From: a virus
DNA: 40,609 bases
IMG/VR virus record: IMGVR_UViG_3300038469_000278
Location: 1-40,609 of that record
Reading direction: 5' to 3' (one strand)
Numbering within the stretch: position 1 is the stretch's first letter; the number at the start of each line of letters is the position of its first letter. Position numbers and translations under genes: made by a program. The notes under the pieces are model-generated. The model was not told the origin of the DNA, did not search any database, and saw only the letters and a list, made by a program, of their open reading frames with translations. Of the stretch, positions 1-8,063 are shown piece after piece.

Positions 1-101
1 CAGCAAATCCGCCGCCGCCGTGACTGATTCCAGCGCCGCTGTCCCCGCAAAATTGCCATAACGATTCAGGTCCGCAGCCGGCGTGGTGGTTATGAGGGCC
101 G
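1..101. repeat. Left copy of 101-bp terminal direct repeat (circular overlap)
   Basis: The first 101 bases are identical to the last 101 (40509-40609). The minus-strand reading frame passes through the overlap without a break, so the simplest reading is an assembly overlap of a circular molecule of about 40,508 bp. The overlap lies inside a repetitive gene, so the number of repeat copies at the join may be wrong. Confidence 0.9.
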
Positions 102-1008
102 CCGTGCCGGCGAAATCCTTATAGGTGACCGGCTCCAGCAGAGACAAATCCGCATCCGGCAGAGAGCTGTCCAGTGCCGCCAGGCCCGCCAGGTTGGCAA
201 AGCGCAGCAAATCCGCCGCCGCCGTGACTGATTCCAGCGCCGCCGCGCCCGCAAAATTGCCATACCGGCTCAGGTCCGCATTAGGAGTAGTGCTTGCCAG
301 AGCTGTCGCTCCGGCAAAATTGGCATACCGGTTCAAATCGGCGCTGGGAGTGGTGCTGGCCAGGGCCGCCGTTCCGGAAAAATCCTTATATGTTACTTCC
401 TGGAATGCCGCCATAATCATGGCCACATCATCTGAGGAGGCCAGGGTCCAGGACATGGTAACATTGCCTAGGGAGGCCTTGAGCATGTATTGACAATTGC
501 TGCTCCAGGACCCCTGATCAGTCTCCAGAATGGTGGTATGACTTCTGGCCGTGGGCGGGTCCTTATATCCATGTCCCAGGATACTGACACAGGCTCCCCC
601 GGCCGGAACATTGTTAATCGTACAAGACGGGGTAGCCGAAGAGGTCCCGCTTTGCTGCGGTGTGCCAAACAATAGGGCGGCGCCGCTGGTTGTAAAGGTA
701 TGGCAAGTCGCAAACAGGGTCAGGCTGCCGGTATTCGGGATACTTATCTGATAGGAACTGCCGGTGGGAGGATCAAGGAGATACCATAATTCCACATTGC
801 ATTCAGCCGCGCCGGCCTGGGCGCTGCCCGCCTGAGTGAACGGAAGACCGTTATAGGTGGGAGCAGTGCCGCCTCGGGCGCCTGTGGCGGCATTGAGGAT
901 ATGGAGTACCAGAACCTTGGCCGTGGCGCCGCAGGTAAAGTTGGCCGTCAGGGGATTGCCTGACCCCGTAAACCAACTACCATAAGCAGTACCATAAGCT
1001 AACGCCAC
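1..1008 (-). CDS. Repeat-containing putative tail protein, N-terminal part (crosses the circular join)
   Basis: A GTG start at 1008 follows the stop of the upstream gene directly and has AGAGGG eight bases before it. Residues 1 to about 195 form a non-repetitive, Gly/Ser/Thr- and Cys-containing domain of the kind seen in virion surface proteins. From about residue 200 a unit of about 21 residues with the pattern FAG-x-AAL-x-S-x-TP-x-ADL-x-RY-x-N is repeated. The frame runs off base 1 and re-enters at the other end, in phase, to stop at 40125, giving 463 aa on the circle. It lies between a gp80-like protein and the tail terminator gene, so a virion (tail or fibre) role is inferred from context. 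No enzyme motif is seen. Confidence 0.7.
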   Translation of the reverse strand, partial: MALAYGTAYGSWFTGSGNPLTANFTCGATAKVLVLHILNAATGARGGTAPTYNGLPFTQAGSAQAGAAECNVELWYLLDPPTGSSYQISIPNTGSLTLFATCHTFTTSGAALLFGTPQQSGTSSATPSCTINNVPAGGACVSILGHGYKDPPTARSHTTILETDQGSWSSNCQYMLKASLGNVTMSWTLASSDDVAMIMAAFQEVTYKDFSGTAALASTTPSADLNRYANFAGATALASTTPNADLSRYGNFAGAAALESVTAAADLLRFANLAGLAALDSSLPDADLSLLEPVTYKDFAGTAALITTTPAADLNRYGNFAGTAALESVTAAADLL

Positions 1009-1293
1009 TTATTGCGCCCTCTTGCAGAAATATTCCCGGCAGATAATCGGACGCGTCTCGTAAATCAGACAGGTAGCCCGGCCGGTCAGTTCATCAAATA
1101 CCAGTTCCTGACAGATTAAGGGAATCCGAATGCCCAAGGTTTCTCCGCCGGCAGTATGCATTTTTTCCACGCCGCAGCGGTGCAAGGCCAGCCAACGGCC
1201 CAACTCCCGATCATCCTGGTGAAAGGGCACATTATCCAGACCAATGCCGGCGCTCATACAACACTGTCCGCAACGATGACAATGGGGCGTCAT
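1009..1293 (-). CDS. YkgJ-type cysteine-cluster protein
   Basis: A 94-residue protein with a Cys pattern typical of the YkgJ zinc/iron-chelating family: CHRCGQCC at residues 5-12, a central Cys, then C-x(n)-RPIICREYFC near the C-terminus. Members are predicted to bind a metal ion or Fe-S cluster, and their biochemical role is poorly known. It is embedded between two putative tail genes: the upstream gene stops 3 bases before its start, and the next gene begins directly after its stop. Translation is therefore probably coupled with virion proteins, although the protein looks cytoplasmic. It may be a cargo gene, a protein-modifying or metal-handling factor, or a chaperone for the Cys-containing neighbour. 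Family call is good; function is unknown. Confidence 0.75.
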   Translation of the reverse strand: MTPHCHRCGQCCMSAGIGLDNVPFHQDDRELGRWLALHRCGVEKMHTAGGETLGIRIPLICQELVFDELTGRATCLIYETRPIICREYFCKRAQ

Positions 1294-1296
1294 CTC

Positions 1297-2067
1297 TTAA
1301 TTCAAAGTAACGTCCAGGGCCCCGGCGATGAACCGGCCGTATTCGCCGGAGAGCACCGTCAAGTCGTTGATGTCCAGATAGAGCCCGTAAACCGCATCCA
1401 TATAGAGTGCGGCATACACCGCCGTTGACCAATCCCCGGTAGCCTGGGGAAAGACAATGGCACTAGTGTTGGCGCTGGCCCCGCCGGAAGCCGCATCCCA
1501 GACATTGCAGGTCGTGCGGGCGTAGCCGTTCCCGCTAAGCTCCGTTCCGGCGGCGCTGTCGCTGCACGCCGTGGAAAACAAGGCCACCTGAATATTGGTG
1601 GGCTGGCTCAGGCTTTGGGCCCGGAACAGCCAATCCAGCACGCTGTTGGCATAGGCGGTGGAAATGCCCCCGCTATTGAGGGTTGGCTGGACTTCGCCGC
1701 TGGCCACAAAAGGGGTATAGCCGGTGCTTACTGTCTTGGCCGTGGTAAAGGCGCCATAAGCCAGCATATTGCCGGACCCTTCCACATCTCCATCCATCAA
1801 ACCCCAATGGGAGATAAGATTGGAGCCGCCGGTGCAGAGATCAAAGTCAACTTGGGCATTCTGGCTGATGGTCCGGCTGCCGGCCGCCCCGAAGGTGATG
1901 GCCTTGCGGGCGTAACCGGTATACGTGGCCTCATTTGTCAGGGTTCCCGCCTCGCCCGGATCATCGGTGAACAACGCCAGATAAATGGTAGCCGGCGGGC
2001 TATAGGATCCCACCTTGAGAATATGGTCCCATACCTCATTTTCAGCAAAATTGGTTAATGACCCCAT
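1297..2067 (-). CDS. Phage tail protein with duplicated gp80-like domain
   Basis: 256 residues made of two related halves. The first begins with SLTNFAENEVWDHILKVGSY and PPATIYLALFT. The second, from about residue 135, repeats the plan with ANSVLDWLFRAQ and PTNIQVALFS. This N-x-x-L(D)-H/W ... P-x-x-hydrophobic-ALF pattern resembles the phage tail-fibre gp80-like family (unverified), in which one copy is usual. It sits after the capsid and connector genes. It is probably a structural virion component, perhaps at the tail or head-tail interface. The start is an ATG with only a weak upstream G-rich stretch. Confidence 0.6.
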   Translation of the reverse strand: MGSLTNFAENEVWDHILKVGSYSPPATIYLALFTDDPGEAGTLTNEATYTGYARKAITFGAAGSRTISQNAQVDFDLCTGGSNLISHWGLMDGDVEGSGNMLAYGAFTTAKTVSTGYTPFVASGEVQPTLNSGGISTAYANSVLDWLFRAQSLSQPTNIQVALFSTACSDSAAGTELSGNGYARTTCNVWDAASGGASANTSAIVFPQATGDWSTAVYAALYMDAVYGLYLDINDLTVLSGEYGRFIAGALDVTLN

Positions 2068-2083
2068 GATTGACCCCGTTTCT

Positions 2084-2677
2084 TCATGATTTCCCGCCCA
2101 CGGTCAGCACCTTTTTCAAATCCGCCAGAAACCCGGGCTTGACCCAATGCAGCAGCACCTCCGGATGAATGCGCCGGCGGATGACCACGCGCTGTTTCAA
2201 AATATAGAGGGGCACCAGATCCCCCCGGGCATATTTCTCGCCCGCCGCGGCCCGGGCCCGGCGTCCCGGACCGCCGGCCCCGCCGACCCGGGCAAAGATG
2301 ATGCCGCGGTGCACGAATTTATAAGCTTGGGCATAATAGCCGGGGCTCACCGGATGGCCCCGGAAGCGTTTGACGAAATCCGTGGGCAACGCCAAAAACC
2401 GCCCCGCCTTGGGAGTAATAATGGTCATTGTGCCCCGGGGACCGATGTGCACCTTGGCCCAGCTCACCGGAGAGAACACCCGGGCCAGGAGTTTACCCCC
2501 TTCCCATTGGGCCGGCCGGGACAGGTAAGGAAAACGCCGCGGGCCGCGGGCTTTTAAGGGCTGATCGGCCCGCAGCTTTTCCTTGAGGCGCCGGGCGTGC
2601 TTGTTCAGCACCCCGGCTACCCGCTTGTCCAGTTGCCGTTCCAACCGGGCCAGGGTTTCAATGGGATTGCGCGCCAC
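2084..2677 (-). CDS. Putative head-tail connector / minor tail protein
   Basis: The 197-residue product starts at a GTG (2677) with AAGGAG six bases upstream. It is strongly basic, with long Arg/Lys/Gly stretches (for example GGAGGPGRRARAAAGEKYAR) and an N-terminal amphipathic helix (ETLARLERQLDKRVAGVLNK). Its place directly after the major capsid gene and before tail genes is where HK97-gp10-like connector or minor tail proteins occur. The assignment rests on position and general character. No specific motif was recognised. Confidence 0.5.
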   Translation of the reverse strand: MARNPIETLARLERQLDKRVAGVLNKHARRLKEKLRADQPLKARGPRRFPYLSRPAQWEGGKLLARVFSPVSWAKVHIGPRGTMTIITPKAGRFLALPTDFVKRFRGHPVSPGYYAQAYKFVHRGIIFARVGGAGGPGRRARAAAGEKYARGDLVPLYILKQRVVIRRRIHPEVLLHWVKPGFLADLKKVLTVGGKS

Positions 2678-2687
2678 AATCGGCTCC

Positions 2688-3650
2688 TTAACTCAAGGTG
2701 GCCAGAGCCGCGTGCTGCCACAGGCCATAGCCGGCGTTGCGGATGGCCTTCACCCCGTAAATGTGCCGGTTGTTTTTGATTTCCTCTTCCGAACCTTCGG
2801 CCAGCGCGGCGAGCGTTACGCCCTCTTCTTCTTCCTGGAGAATGAAGGGCCGGGCCCGGCCGTCGGTGCGAAAGACCGCAAACTGCGTCGTCCAGCTCAG
2901 ACGCGGGTTGGCCACCACGTCGATATTGATGCCCTGGCGGAATACCCCCTGCAGGGGATTGTCCAGAGAGCCCGCCGCCTTGTTCAGGAGATTGGCGCTC
3001 ACCGCGGTCACCGCGGCCCCCCAGAAGGGCACCGGGACCATGGCCAGAAAGCTCCTGGCCTCGCCGTTAATGGGCTCGCCCTGGTCATCCTTGTACCCGT
3101 ACATGTAGCCGATCACGCCGAGCAGGGCTTCGGCCATTTCCGCCGCAGTGGGCGCGGTGGCCGTGCCCACATTCAGGGCCGGCACCTGGGCCGCGGCCAG
3201 GGTGTTGAGCTGGGTCCCGGAATCGCCCTCGCTGTGATCGCTGTCAAAGAAATACTGGCCGTCATAGCAAGCCGCGGCCTCGCCCGCGGTGATCAGGTCG
3301 GACAGGAGCTTTTCCCAATGCTGGTTGGCCCGGTCCGCCATTTCATCCACGCGCACCAGAATCTGGCCGGTCTTGTCCCGCCTCAGATCATCCACGCTGA
3401 TGGCCAGGGTGGCCTCAAAGGTCAAATTCTTGATGGTATAGCCTACCGAGCGCAGGCCCTTGGCCTGGCGGCCATCCACCCATTCCCGCAGGGCCGGGCT
3501 CATGCCCAGCCATTTATACTCTTCGCTTTCCTGGTTGGATTGAAACAGTATGCCCAACCGGGACGCCCAGGAACCGGCAAAACCGGCCTCCAGGGTCTGG
3601 TAAAACCGGCCGATAATGGCCCGGCTGGAAAGTGCAAGTTTTTCAGCCAT
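2688..3650 (-). CDS. Major capsid protein, Mu gpT-like
   Basis: 320 residues. The N-terminal part (LSSRAIIGRFYQTLEAG, then SNQESEEYKWLG, then RQAKGLRSVGYTIKNLTFEA) is characteristic of the Mu-like major head subunit gpT family, whose members have the HK97 fold and form the icosahedral shell. The middle carries the usual FDSDHSEGDSGTQ segment. The start has a strong GGGGAGGA site. It follows the decoration protein, as expected for a head operon. A Mu-type capsid next to lambda-type terminase, portal and protease shows the modules are mosaic. No N-terminal scaffold-like pro-domain is visible; scaffolding probably comes from the nested product at 4266-4730. Confidence 0.85.
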   Translation of the reverse strand: MAEKLALSSRAIIGRFYQTLEAGFAGSWASRLGILFQSNQESEEYKWLGMSPALREWVDGRQAKGLRSVGYTIKNLTFEATLAISVDDLRRDKTGQILVRVDEMADRANQHWEKLLSDLITAGEAAACYDGQYFFDSDHSEGDSGTQLNTLAAAQVPALNVGTATAPTAAEMAEALLGVIGYMYGYKDDQGEPINGEARSFLAMVPVPFWGAAVTAVSANLLNKAAGSLDNPLQGVFRQGINIDVVANPRLSWTTQFAVFRTDGRARPFILQEEEEGVTLAALAEGSEEEIKNNRHIYGVKAIRNAGYGLWQHAALATLS

Positions 3651-3678
3651 TTTCTTATCCTCCCCTCAGGGTATCGAT

Positions 3679-4251
3679 TTACGAGCTCGCCAGCACGCCG
3701 GCGCTTTCCAGTGCCGCCAGCAGGGCATTGATCTTGCCATTGGTGGTGTTGAAGGCCGCGATGATTTCCGCCTCCAGATCCAGATCGCCGGTGGTGTAAT
3801 CCACCTTGGCGTCCGCGATGTGGGCCTGCTCGGCCACGGTGATCACCGTGGAGCCGATAGGGGTGAATTCCACGATGCAGGTATCCGTGGTCACATAACG
3901 GACCACCCGGCCCACGAGGCTATCCGAGGTGTTTACCAGGGCCAAGGTGCCGTCATCGCTGGCATAGACCGGATCGCCCACATTGGCCAGGGCCACCCCG
4001 GAAATGGTCACCTGGGCCCGGTAGGAACCCCGGCGGATGCGCACGTTCAAAGCGCCGCTGGCCCCATTGGTGTTGTCCGCCAAGGCGTCGGCGTGGCCTA
4101 AAAAGGGCAGGCCGCCGGCCAGATTGGTGACATAGCCGTCCGCCCGGAGGAACAGCATGGCCCCTTCATAAGCCTTGATGGCCTGATACAGGGGCAGGTC
4201 CGCGAAATCCCCCAAAACTTCCTTAATCGGGGTGTTAGTGCTCAGTGCCAT
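3679..4251 (-). CDS. Capsid decoration / head-stabilising protein
   Basis: 190 residues, beta-rich and Thr/Val/Ala-rich, with the segments FLRADGYVTNLAGG, GVALANVGDPVYASDDGTL and GRVVRYVTTDTCIVEFTP. These resemble decoration proteins of the lambda gpD / DUF2190 type, which bind the outside of the expanded capsid. A GGGAGGA site precedes the ATG. The order protease-scaffold, decoration, major capsid matches lambda C-Nu3-D-E. The last 40 residues form a helical tail that could be an assembly peptide. The family is inferred from pattern and position. Confidence 0.7.
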   Translation of the reverse strand: MALSTNTPIKEVLGDFADLPLYQAIKAYEGAMLFLRADGYVTNLAGGLPFLGHADALADNTNGASGALNVRIRRGSYRAQVTISGVALANVGDPVYASDDGTLALVNTSDSLVGRVVRYVTTDTCIVEFTPIGSTVITVAEQAHIADAKVDYTTGDLDLEAEIIAAFNTTNGKINALLAALESAGVLASS

Positions 4252-4265
4252 GGTTTCGTTCCTCC

Positions 4266-4730
4266 CTAAGTGGTTTTGATCTTGGCCCGTCCGGCCTCTT
4301 CGGCCCGGCGGAAGGCCAGATATGTTTCAAACTGCTTGAATTCTCCCACCAATTTGGGATCATTCTCCCAATCCACCAGGGCCCGCTGCTCCAGGGGCAA
4401 TTCCCGGCCCGGATGTTGGTGGGTTTCCACTTCCTGGCCCAGCGCCGGCGGCGCCGCCTCGGCCAGGGCGGCCAGGGCCTTGGCCTTTTCCACCTCTTGC
4501 TGATCCAGCATGAGCTTGAAGGCCTCCTTTGGTTCCAGGCCCTCCTGAACGGCCTGGAGCTTCAAGGCTGCCGCGCCAGGGGCCATAAGAATATCCAGGA
4601 CCCGGGCCCGTTCTCCATCCCGGCCCTCCGCCCGGAAATCATCGGCCGCGGCCTCGATTTCAGCCGCGCCTATGGCCTTGATTTCCTGGAACAGTTCCGG
4701 GTGTTGCGCTTCCAAGGTTTTCCGATCCAT
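4266..4730 (-). CDS. Nested in-frame scaffold protein (Nu3-like)
   Basis: Inside the protease gene, Met401 is preceded by a perfect GGGAGGG site (4737-4743) six bases from the ATG at 4730. Such a site inside an open frame argues for independent initiation. The product (154 aa, starting MDRKTLEAQHPELFQ) is Ala/Glu/Lys-rich and helical, as scaffolds are, and shares its C-terminus with the protease. In lambda, Nu3 is made from an in-frame internal start in gene C and forms the assembly scaffold; the same arrangement is inferred here. Confidence 0.75.
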   Translation of the reverse strand: MDRKTLEAQHPELFQEIKAIGAAEIEAAADDFRAEGRDGERARVLDILMAPGAAALKLQAVQEGLEPKEAFKLMLDQQEVEKAKALAALAEAAPPALGQEVETHQHPGRELPLEQRALVDWENDPKLVGEFKQFETYLAFRRAEEAGRAKIKTT

Positions 4731-5930
4731 ATTTTTCCCTCCCAATTTTCGGGCCAGCGCCAGCGCGGCCTCAAAGGTTCCCACTTTATCAATCAAGCCC
4801 GCCTGCCGGGCTGCATTGCCGATAAACAAGCGGCCGTCGGCCATAGTGGCCTGCACCGTATCCGGATCCTGCTGCCGCTGCCGGGCCACGGCCTCCACAA
4901 AAATGCCGTAGAGCTGATCCACCATGCCCTGCAAATAGGCCTGGCCCTCCGCGGACAGGGGCTTTTCATCGCTGGCGATACGCTTGTATTTACCGGCAAA
5001 GATGGCGGTGCGCTTGATGCCCGCCTGGGCGTCCCGGCCCGACAAATCATAGTGCATCATGGCCACGCCGATGCTGCCCAGGATCGCGGTCTCCGTGGCC
5101 ATGACCGTGGTAGCGGCCGAACCGATCCAATAGGCCCCGGAAGCCATTAAATCATTGCCGAAGGCCACCACCGGCTTCCGGCCCCGGGCCTGATAGATCA
5201 GATCCGCCACTTCCTTGACGCCGTCCACCGCGCCCCCGGGCGATTCGATGTCCAGCAGAATGGCGGTGGCCTCCGGATCAGCCAAGGCCTTCTTGAAATC
5301 CCGGGCCAACAATTCGGTGCTGGTTCCTCCGGACATGGCCATGAGCAGATTCATCCGTTTGTCCAGCACCCCATATACCGGCAGCACGGCCACCCCGTCC
5401 ACAATCTGGTAGGGCTCTTCCGCCCGGTTGCCGCTTTTGCCGGCTTCCGCCAGAGAAAAATCCAGCTTGTCCCCGGCCAGGCGGCGCTCCACCACACTGT
5501 TCAGCTCATCCAGCTTGGCCGGCAACAGAGCCCAGGCGCGCTCCTGAACCGTGCGGAAAAACTGGCTGGTTTCCGGACCGGTCAGGGGCGGGGCTTCCTT
5601 GTCCGCATCTTTCAGATGCTTGGCCAAATGGTTCCAAACGCCCTGACGGTCCGCCGCGGGGATGGTCGTGCCCCCCCGGCCGCCGTTCAAGACGCCAATG
5701 CCGGCGCTGCAGGCAGTCAAATTGGCCGGGCCGGGGGTTCCGTCCGCGGCCACTTCATGGTGGATGAATTTATACGTCTCTTTGGTCCCTTCCTCCCCGG
5801 CCGGATCGTACCAGGCAAAAATGCGGCTGTAGTAAGCCCGGTTCTCTCCGGATTTCACCCTGGCCTTGTGGGCCGGGCCATCCCAGGGGCCATCTGAAGT
5901 AACGGTCTTGTGCATTTTAAAGGCCGGCAT
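4266..5930 (-). CDS. Head maturation protease, S49 (SppA/ClpP-like), with extra N-terminal domain
   Basis: 554 residues in three parts. Residues 1-115 form a separate N-terminal domain (KFIHHEVAADGTPGPANL, GIGVLNGGRGGTTIP, WNHLAKHLKDAD) that I associate with phage prohead protease proteins. Residues about 180-390 are a peptidase S49 domain with LLDIESPGGAV, catalytic Ser264 in MASGAYW and a general-base Lys at 314 or 316 in FAGKYK. Residues 401-554 are Ala/Glu-rich, helical and scaffold-like. The enzyme should cleave scaffold and head proteins during prohead maturation, like lambda gpC. GGGAGGAG precedes the start at 5930. The fusion of the N-terminal domain with S49, rather than with an HK97-type protease, is less usual. 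Confidence 0.88.
   Translation of the reverse strand: MPAFKMHKTVTSDGPWDGPAHKARVKSGENRAYYSRIFAWYDPAGEEGTKETYKFIHHEVAADGTPGPANLTACSAGIGVLNGGRGGTTIPAADRQGVWNHLAKHLKDADKEAPPLTGPETSQFFRTVQERAWALLPAKLDELNSVVERRLAGDKLDFSLAEAGKSGNRAEEPYQIVDGVAVLPVYGVLDKRMNLLMAMSGGTSTELLARDFKKALADPEATAILLDIESPGGAVDGVKEVADLIYQARGRKPVVAFGNDLMASGAYWIGSAATTVMATETAILGSIGVAMMHYDLSGRDAQAGIKRTAIFAGKYKRIASDEKPLSAEGQAYLQGMVDQLYGIFVEAVARQRQQDPDTVQATMADGRLFIGNAARQAGLIDKVGTFEAALALARKLGGKNMDRKTLEAQHPELFQEIKAIGAAEIEAAADDFRAEGRDGERARVLDILMAPGAAALKLQAVQEGLEPKEAFKLMLDQQEVEKAKALAALAEAAPPALGQEVETHQHPGRELPLEQRALVDWENDPKLVGEFKQFETYLAFRRAEEAGRAKIKTT
4737..4743 (-). promoter_or_regulatory. Internal ribosome-binding site for the nested scaffold
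   Basis: On the minus strand GGGAGGG lies six bases upstream of the in-frame ATG at 4730, within codons for LGGK of the protease. It is as strong as the sites of the capsid and decoration genes, which supports a high-level second product from the same frame. Confidence 0.7.
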
Positions 5931-6258
5931 TCTGTGCTCCTCCCAGCGCCTGGCGAACTGCCCTGGTCATATTGTCCTGCTTTGCCTGTCTGCCTTGCTT
6001 GCCTGCCTGCCGGCGGCGATAAAAACGTTTCGCCTGATTCAGGCTCATCTGCATGATATCCATGCACCACTTCCTCTTGAGAAGTTTGACTATGCCGAGA
6101 TACTTCTTCCAAACCGCTACATCAAAAGGTGCACAACCGCCGGTATGATAGATGCCGCATTCGCCGCACTGCACTACCGAGCCCTGGCGGGAACCACCGA
6201 CCGGCTTGGCAACATCGACCGTCCGCAGCCGTTGCTCATTTTTCTGGCTGCCGGTCAT
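5917..6258 (-). CDS. Small basic Cys-containing protein between portal and protease
   Basis: 113 residues, not recognised. It overlaps the portal end by 23 bases and the protease start by 14, as real genes in this operon do. It contains a possible metal site (CGECGIYHTGGC) around residues 31-42 and a basic C-terminal half rich in Arg, Lys and Gln (KRFYRRRQAGKQGRQAKQ). A small gene at this place is common in lambda-like head operons. No strong Shine-Dalgarno site is visible, so translation may be coupled to the portal gene. Confidence 0.5.
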   Translation of the reverse strand: MTGSQKNEQRLRTVDVAKPVGGSRQGSVVQCGECGIYHTGGCAPFDVAVWKKYLGIVKLLKRKWCMDIMQMSLNQAKRFYRRRQAGKQGRQAKQDNMTRAVRQALGGAQNAGL

Positions 6259-7795
6259 TGGTGCTACCGATCCCGGAGGGCGGGCCGGAAACCGGAATGG
6301 TCAAGCCCAGGCCGGCGATTTTTTCCTGCTCCCGCTGCTTCTGCTCCAGGATTTCCTCCCAATCCCGGCCCTGGCCCGCCGCCTCCTCCGCCAGGGTGGA
6401 CAAGCCGTAATCAATGGCCAGTTTGCTGGCTTCCACCTCTTTCGTGGGATCCACCCAACCCCAGGAGCCGCCGATCCACTGGGCCCGGCAAATCTCCCGG
6501 CGCTGGCCGTAAAAATCCTGCACCGGCAAAAGCCCCCGCAGCCAGGCTTCCTCCAGCACCAACTCCCACACCGGCTGACAAAATTTGCGGCCAAACCAGC
6601 TCCGCCAGTGGGTAAACATGCGCCGCCCTTCCAAGAGCGCAGCCCGGGCGCTGCTGTAATTGGTCTTGGAGAAATCCTTCACCAACAGCTCATAGGGCAG
6701 GCCCAGGGCCAGGCCGATAAGGCGCAGGATGCCCTCCACAAAAGAATTAAAGGTTTCCCCGCCCCGCTTGGGATCAACCACCTTGATGTCTTCGCCCAGA
6801 TTCAGATAGCTGATCAATCCCGGCTGAATCTCCTGAACCCGCCGGTTTGTGCCGGATTCCACGGACGTGGATTGGGCCGTGGCTTCCAGAAAGGGATCGG
6901 TTTTGGTGATGAACACCGCCAGGCAGGCGGCCACCCGGGCCGCCACCAGTTCGGCTTCCAGGTACGAGGCCAGATCCTTGAAATAATCCAGCACCGGGGC
7001 GAAAAAGGGAATGCCGCGCACCTGCCCGGGTCGTTTCGCCTGGAAAACATGGAGCACCATGGGCCGGCCCCGGGCGTCCCGGGCCGGGATGCCCACGTAG
7101 TCCTGGCGGTCGATTTCATAGTCCCGCCGGATCGCCGCGGCCCGGCGCAGCCAATACTTCACCGGCTCCCGGCGATCCGGGCCCAGCTCCACCCCTTGCA
7201 GGATATTATCTTTGCCCGGCGGGCTAAGGAGCCGGTCCGCCTCGATGAGTTCCAGAGCCCGGCCGAAGGGCCGCCAGGCATCCCGCACAAAGGTGGGCAC
7301 CGCCAGGATCTCGCCGTCTTCCATGATCTTGCGCAAGGCCAGGAATTGTAGTTCCTGGAAATCATAGCGGTTGCCCGCGTCGGCATGGACGCTCCACAGA
7401 TCAAAAATGCCTTCCACCCGGCGGCGCAGTTCCTGGGCCTGCTCCTCGCTGATCCCCAAAAATTCGGCCCGCAAACGGCTCTGGGGCATGAGTCCCTGAC
7501 CGGCGATATTTAAGGTCAAGGTATCCGTGGCGCCGCTGGCCACCGGGTCGTTACAATTGAGGTCCCGGGAACGCTGCCGCAAGGTGTCCAGTTCCCAGGG
7601 CGGCGGGGTGGCCGCTCCCAGGGCCGAGGTGAGCCAGTCATCCCGCAGGCGGTTTTTCTCCCCGGTCCGGTAGCGCCCCGCGGAGGCCTCCACCAGATTC
7701 AGGGACAGGCGGGCCAGGCGGCGGCGCAGCGCGTAGGCCGGGGCCAAATAGCCGATGGCCCGGTCCAGGCGGGTGGGCGGCGGCAGGTGCTTCAT
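6236..7795 (-). CDS. Portal protein, lambda gpB family
   Basis: 519 residues, the usual length for lambda-family portals. Family features include the N-terminal RLDRAIGYLAPAYALRRR, NDPVASGATDTLTLNIAGQG at about 90-110, the WSVHADAGNRYDFQELQFLA region, and the C-terminal GLPYELLVKDFSKTNYSSAR with EGRRMFTHWRSWF. The portal forms the dodecameric ring at the unique vertex, through which DNA is packaged and ejected. The start overlaps the gpW-like gene stop as ATGA (7795/7792), so the two are translationally coupled, as lambda W and B are adjacent. Confidence 0.93.
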   Translation of the reverse strand: MKHLPPPTRLDRAIGYLAPAYALRRRLARLSLNLVEASAGRYRTGEKNRLRDDWLTSALGAATPPPWELDTLRQRSRDLNCNDPVASGATDTLTLNIAGQGLMPQSRLRAEFLGISEEQAQELRRRVEGIFDLWSVHADAGNRYDFQELQFLALRKIMEDGEILAVPTFVRDAWRPFGRALELIEADRLLSPPGKDNILQGVELGPDRREPVKYWLRRAAAIRRDYEIDRQDYVGIPARDARGRPMVLHVFQAKRPGQVRGIPFFAPVLDYFKDLASYLEAELVAARVAACLAVFITKTDPFLEATAQSTSVESGTNRRVQEIQPGLISYLNLGEDIKVVDPKRGGETFNSFVEGILRLIGLALGLPYELLVKDFSKTNYSSARAALLEGRRMFTHWRSWFGRKFCQPVWELVLEEAWLRGLLPVQDFYGQRREICRAQWIGGSWGWVDPTKEVEASKLAIDYGLSTLAEEAAGQGRDWEEILEQKQREQEKIAGLGLTIPVSGPPSGIGSTNDRQPEK

Positions 7796-8034
7796 TTGGG
7801 CCGTCCGAACTGCACCAGATTGGTGGCGCTGCCCTGTTCCATGGCCTCCAGGCGCTCATATTCCTTGAGCCAATACTGGCGCTCCCGGTACATGGCGTTC
7901 AAATCGCCCCGTTGGTGGTGCATCCCGTCGCCGGGCCCCCCGGAGGTGTAAGCCTGGTCCGTCTCCGCCTTGGCGATTTTGGCGTCCAGGGCCTCAATTT
8001 TGGCCGCGATCTGTTCTTTGGTATACAGGGGCAT
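7792..8034 (-). CDS. gpW-like head-tail joining protein
   Basis: 80 residues beginning MPLYTKEQIAAKIEALDAKI. A short helical protein directly upstream of and coupled to the portal gene is typical of lambda gpW, which fills the portal neck before tail joining. The C-terminal TNLVQFGRPK replaces the usual gpW ending. An earlier in-frame ATG at 8106 would place an intrinsic terminator inside the coding sequence, so the start at 8034, preceded by CAGGT, is preferred. Confidence 0.65.
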   Translation of the reverse strand: MPLYTKEQIAAKIEALDAKIAKAETDQAYTSGGPGDGMHHQRGDLNAMYRERQYWLKEYERLEAMEQGSATNLVQFGRPK

Positions 8035-8063
8035 ATACCTGCACCATAATCGGAGGCGCAGAC

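Noticed and set aside
1-101. Terminal repeat as a retroelement- or transposon-type repeat
   Set aside because: No transposase or inverted ends; the repeat lies inside one continuous reading frame and only indicates circularity.
2583-3731. Long plus-strand open frames opposite the head and tail genes (also 4245-5150, 6152-7351, 38132-39490)
   Set aside because: They are shadows of well-supported minus-strand genes in G+C-rich DNA, have low-complexity His/Gly/Pro-rich products and no ribosome-binding sites.
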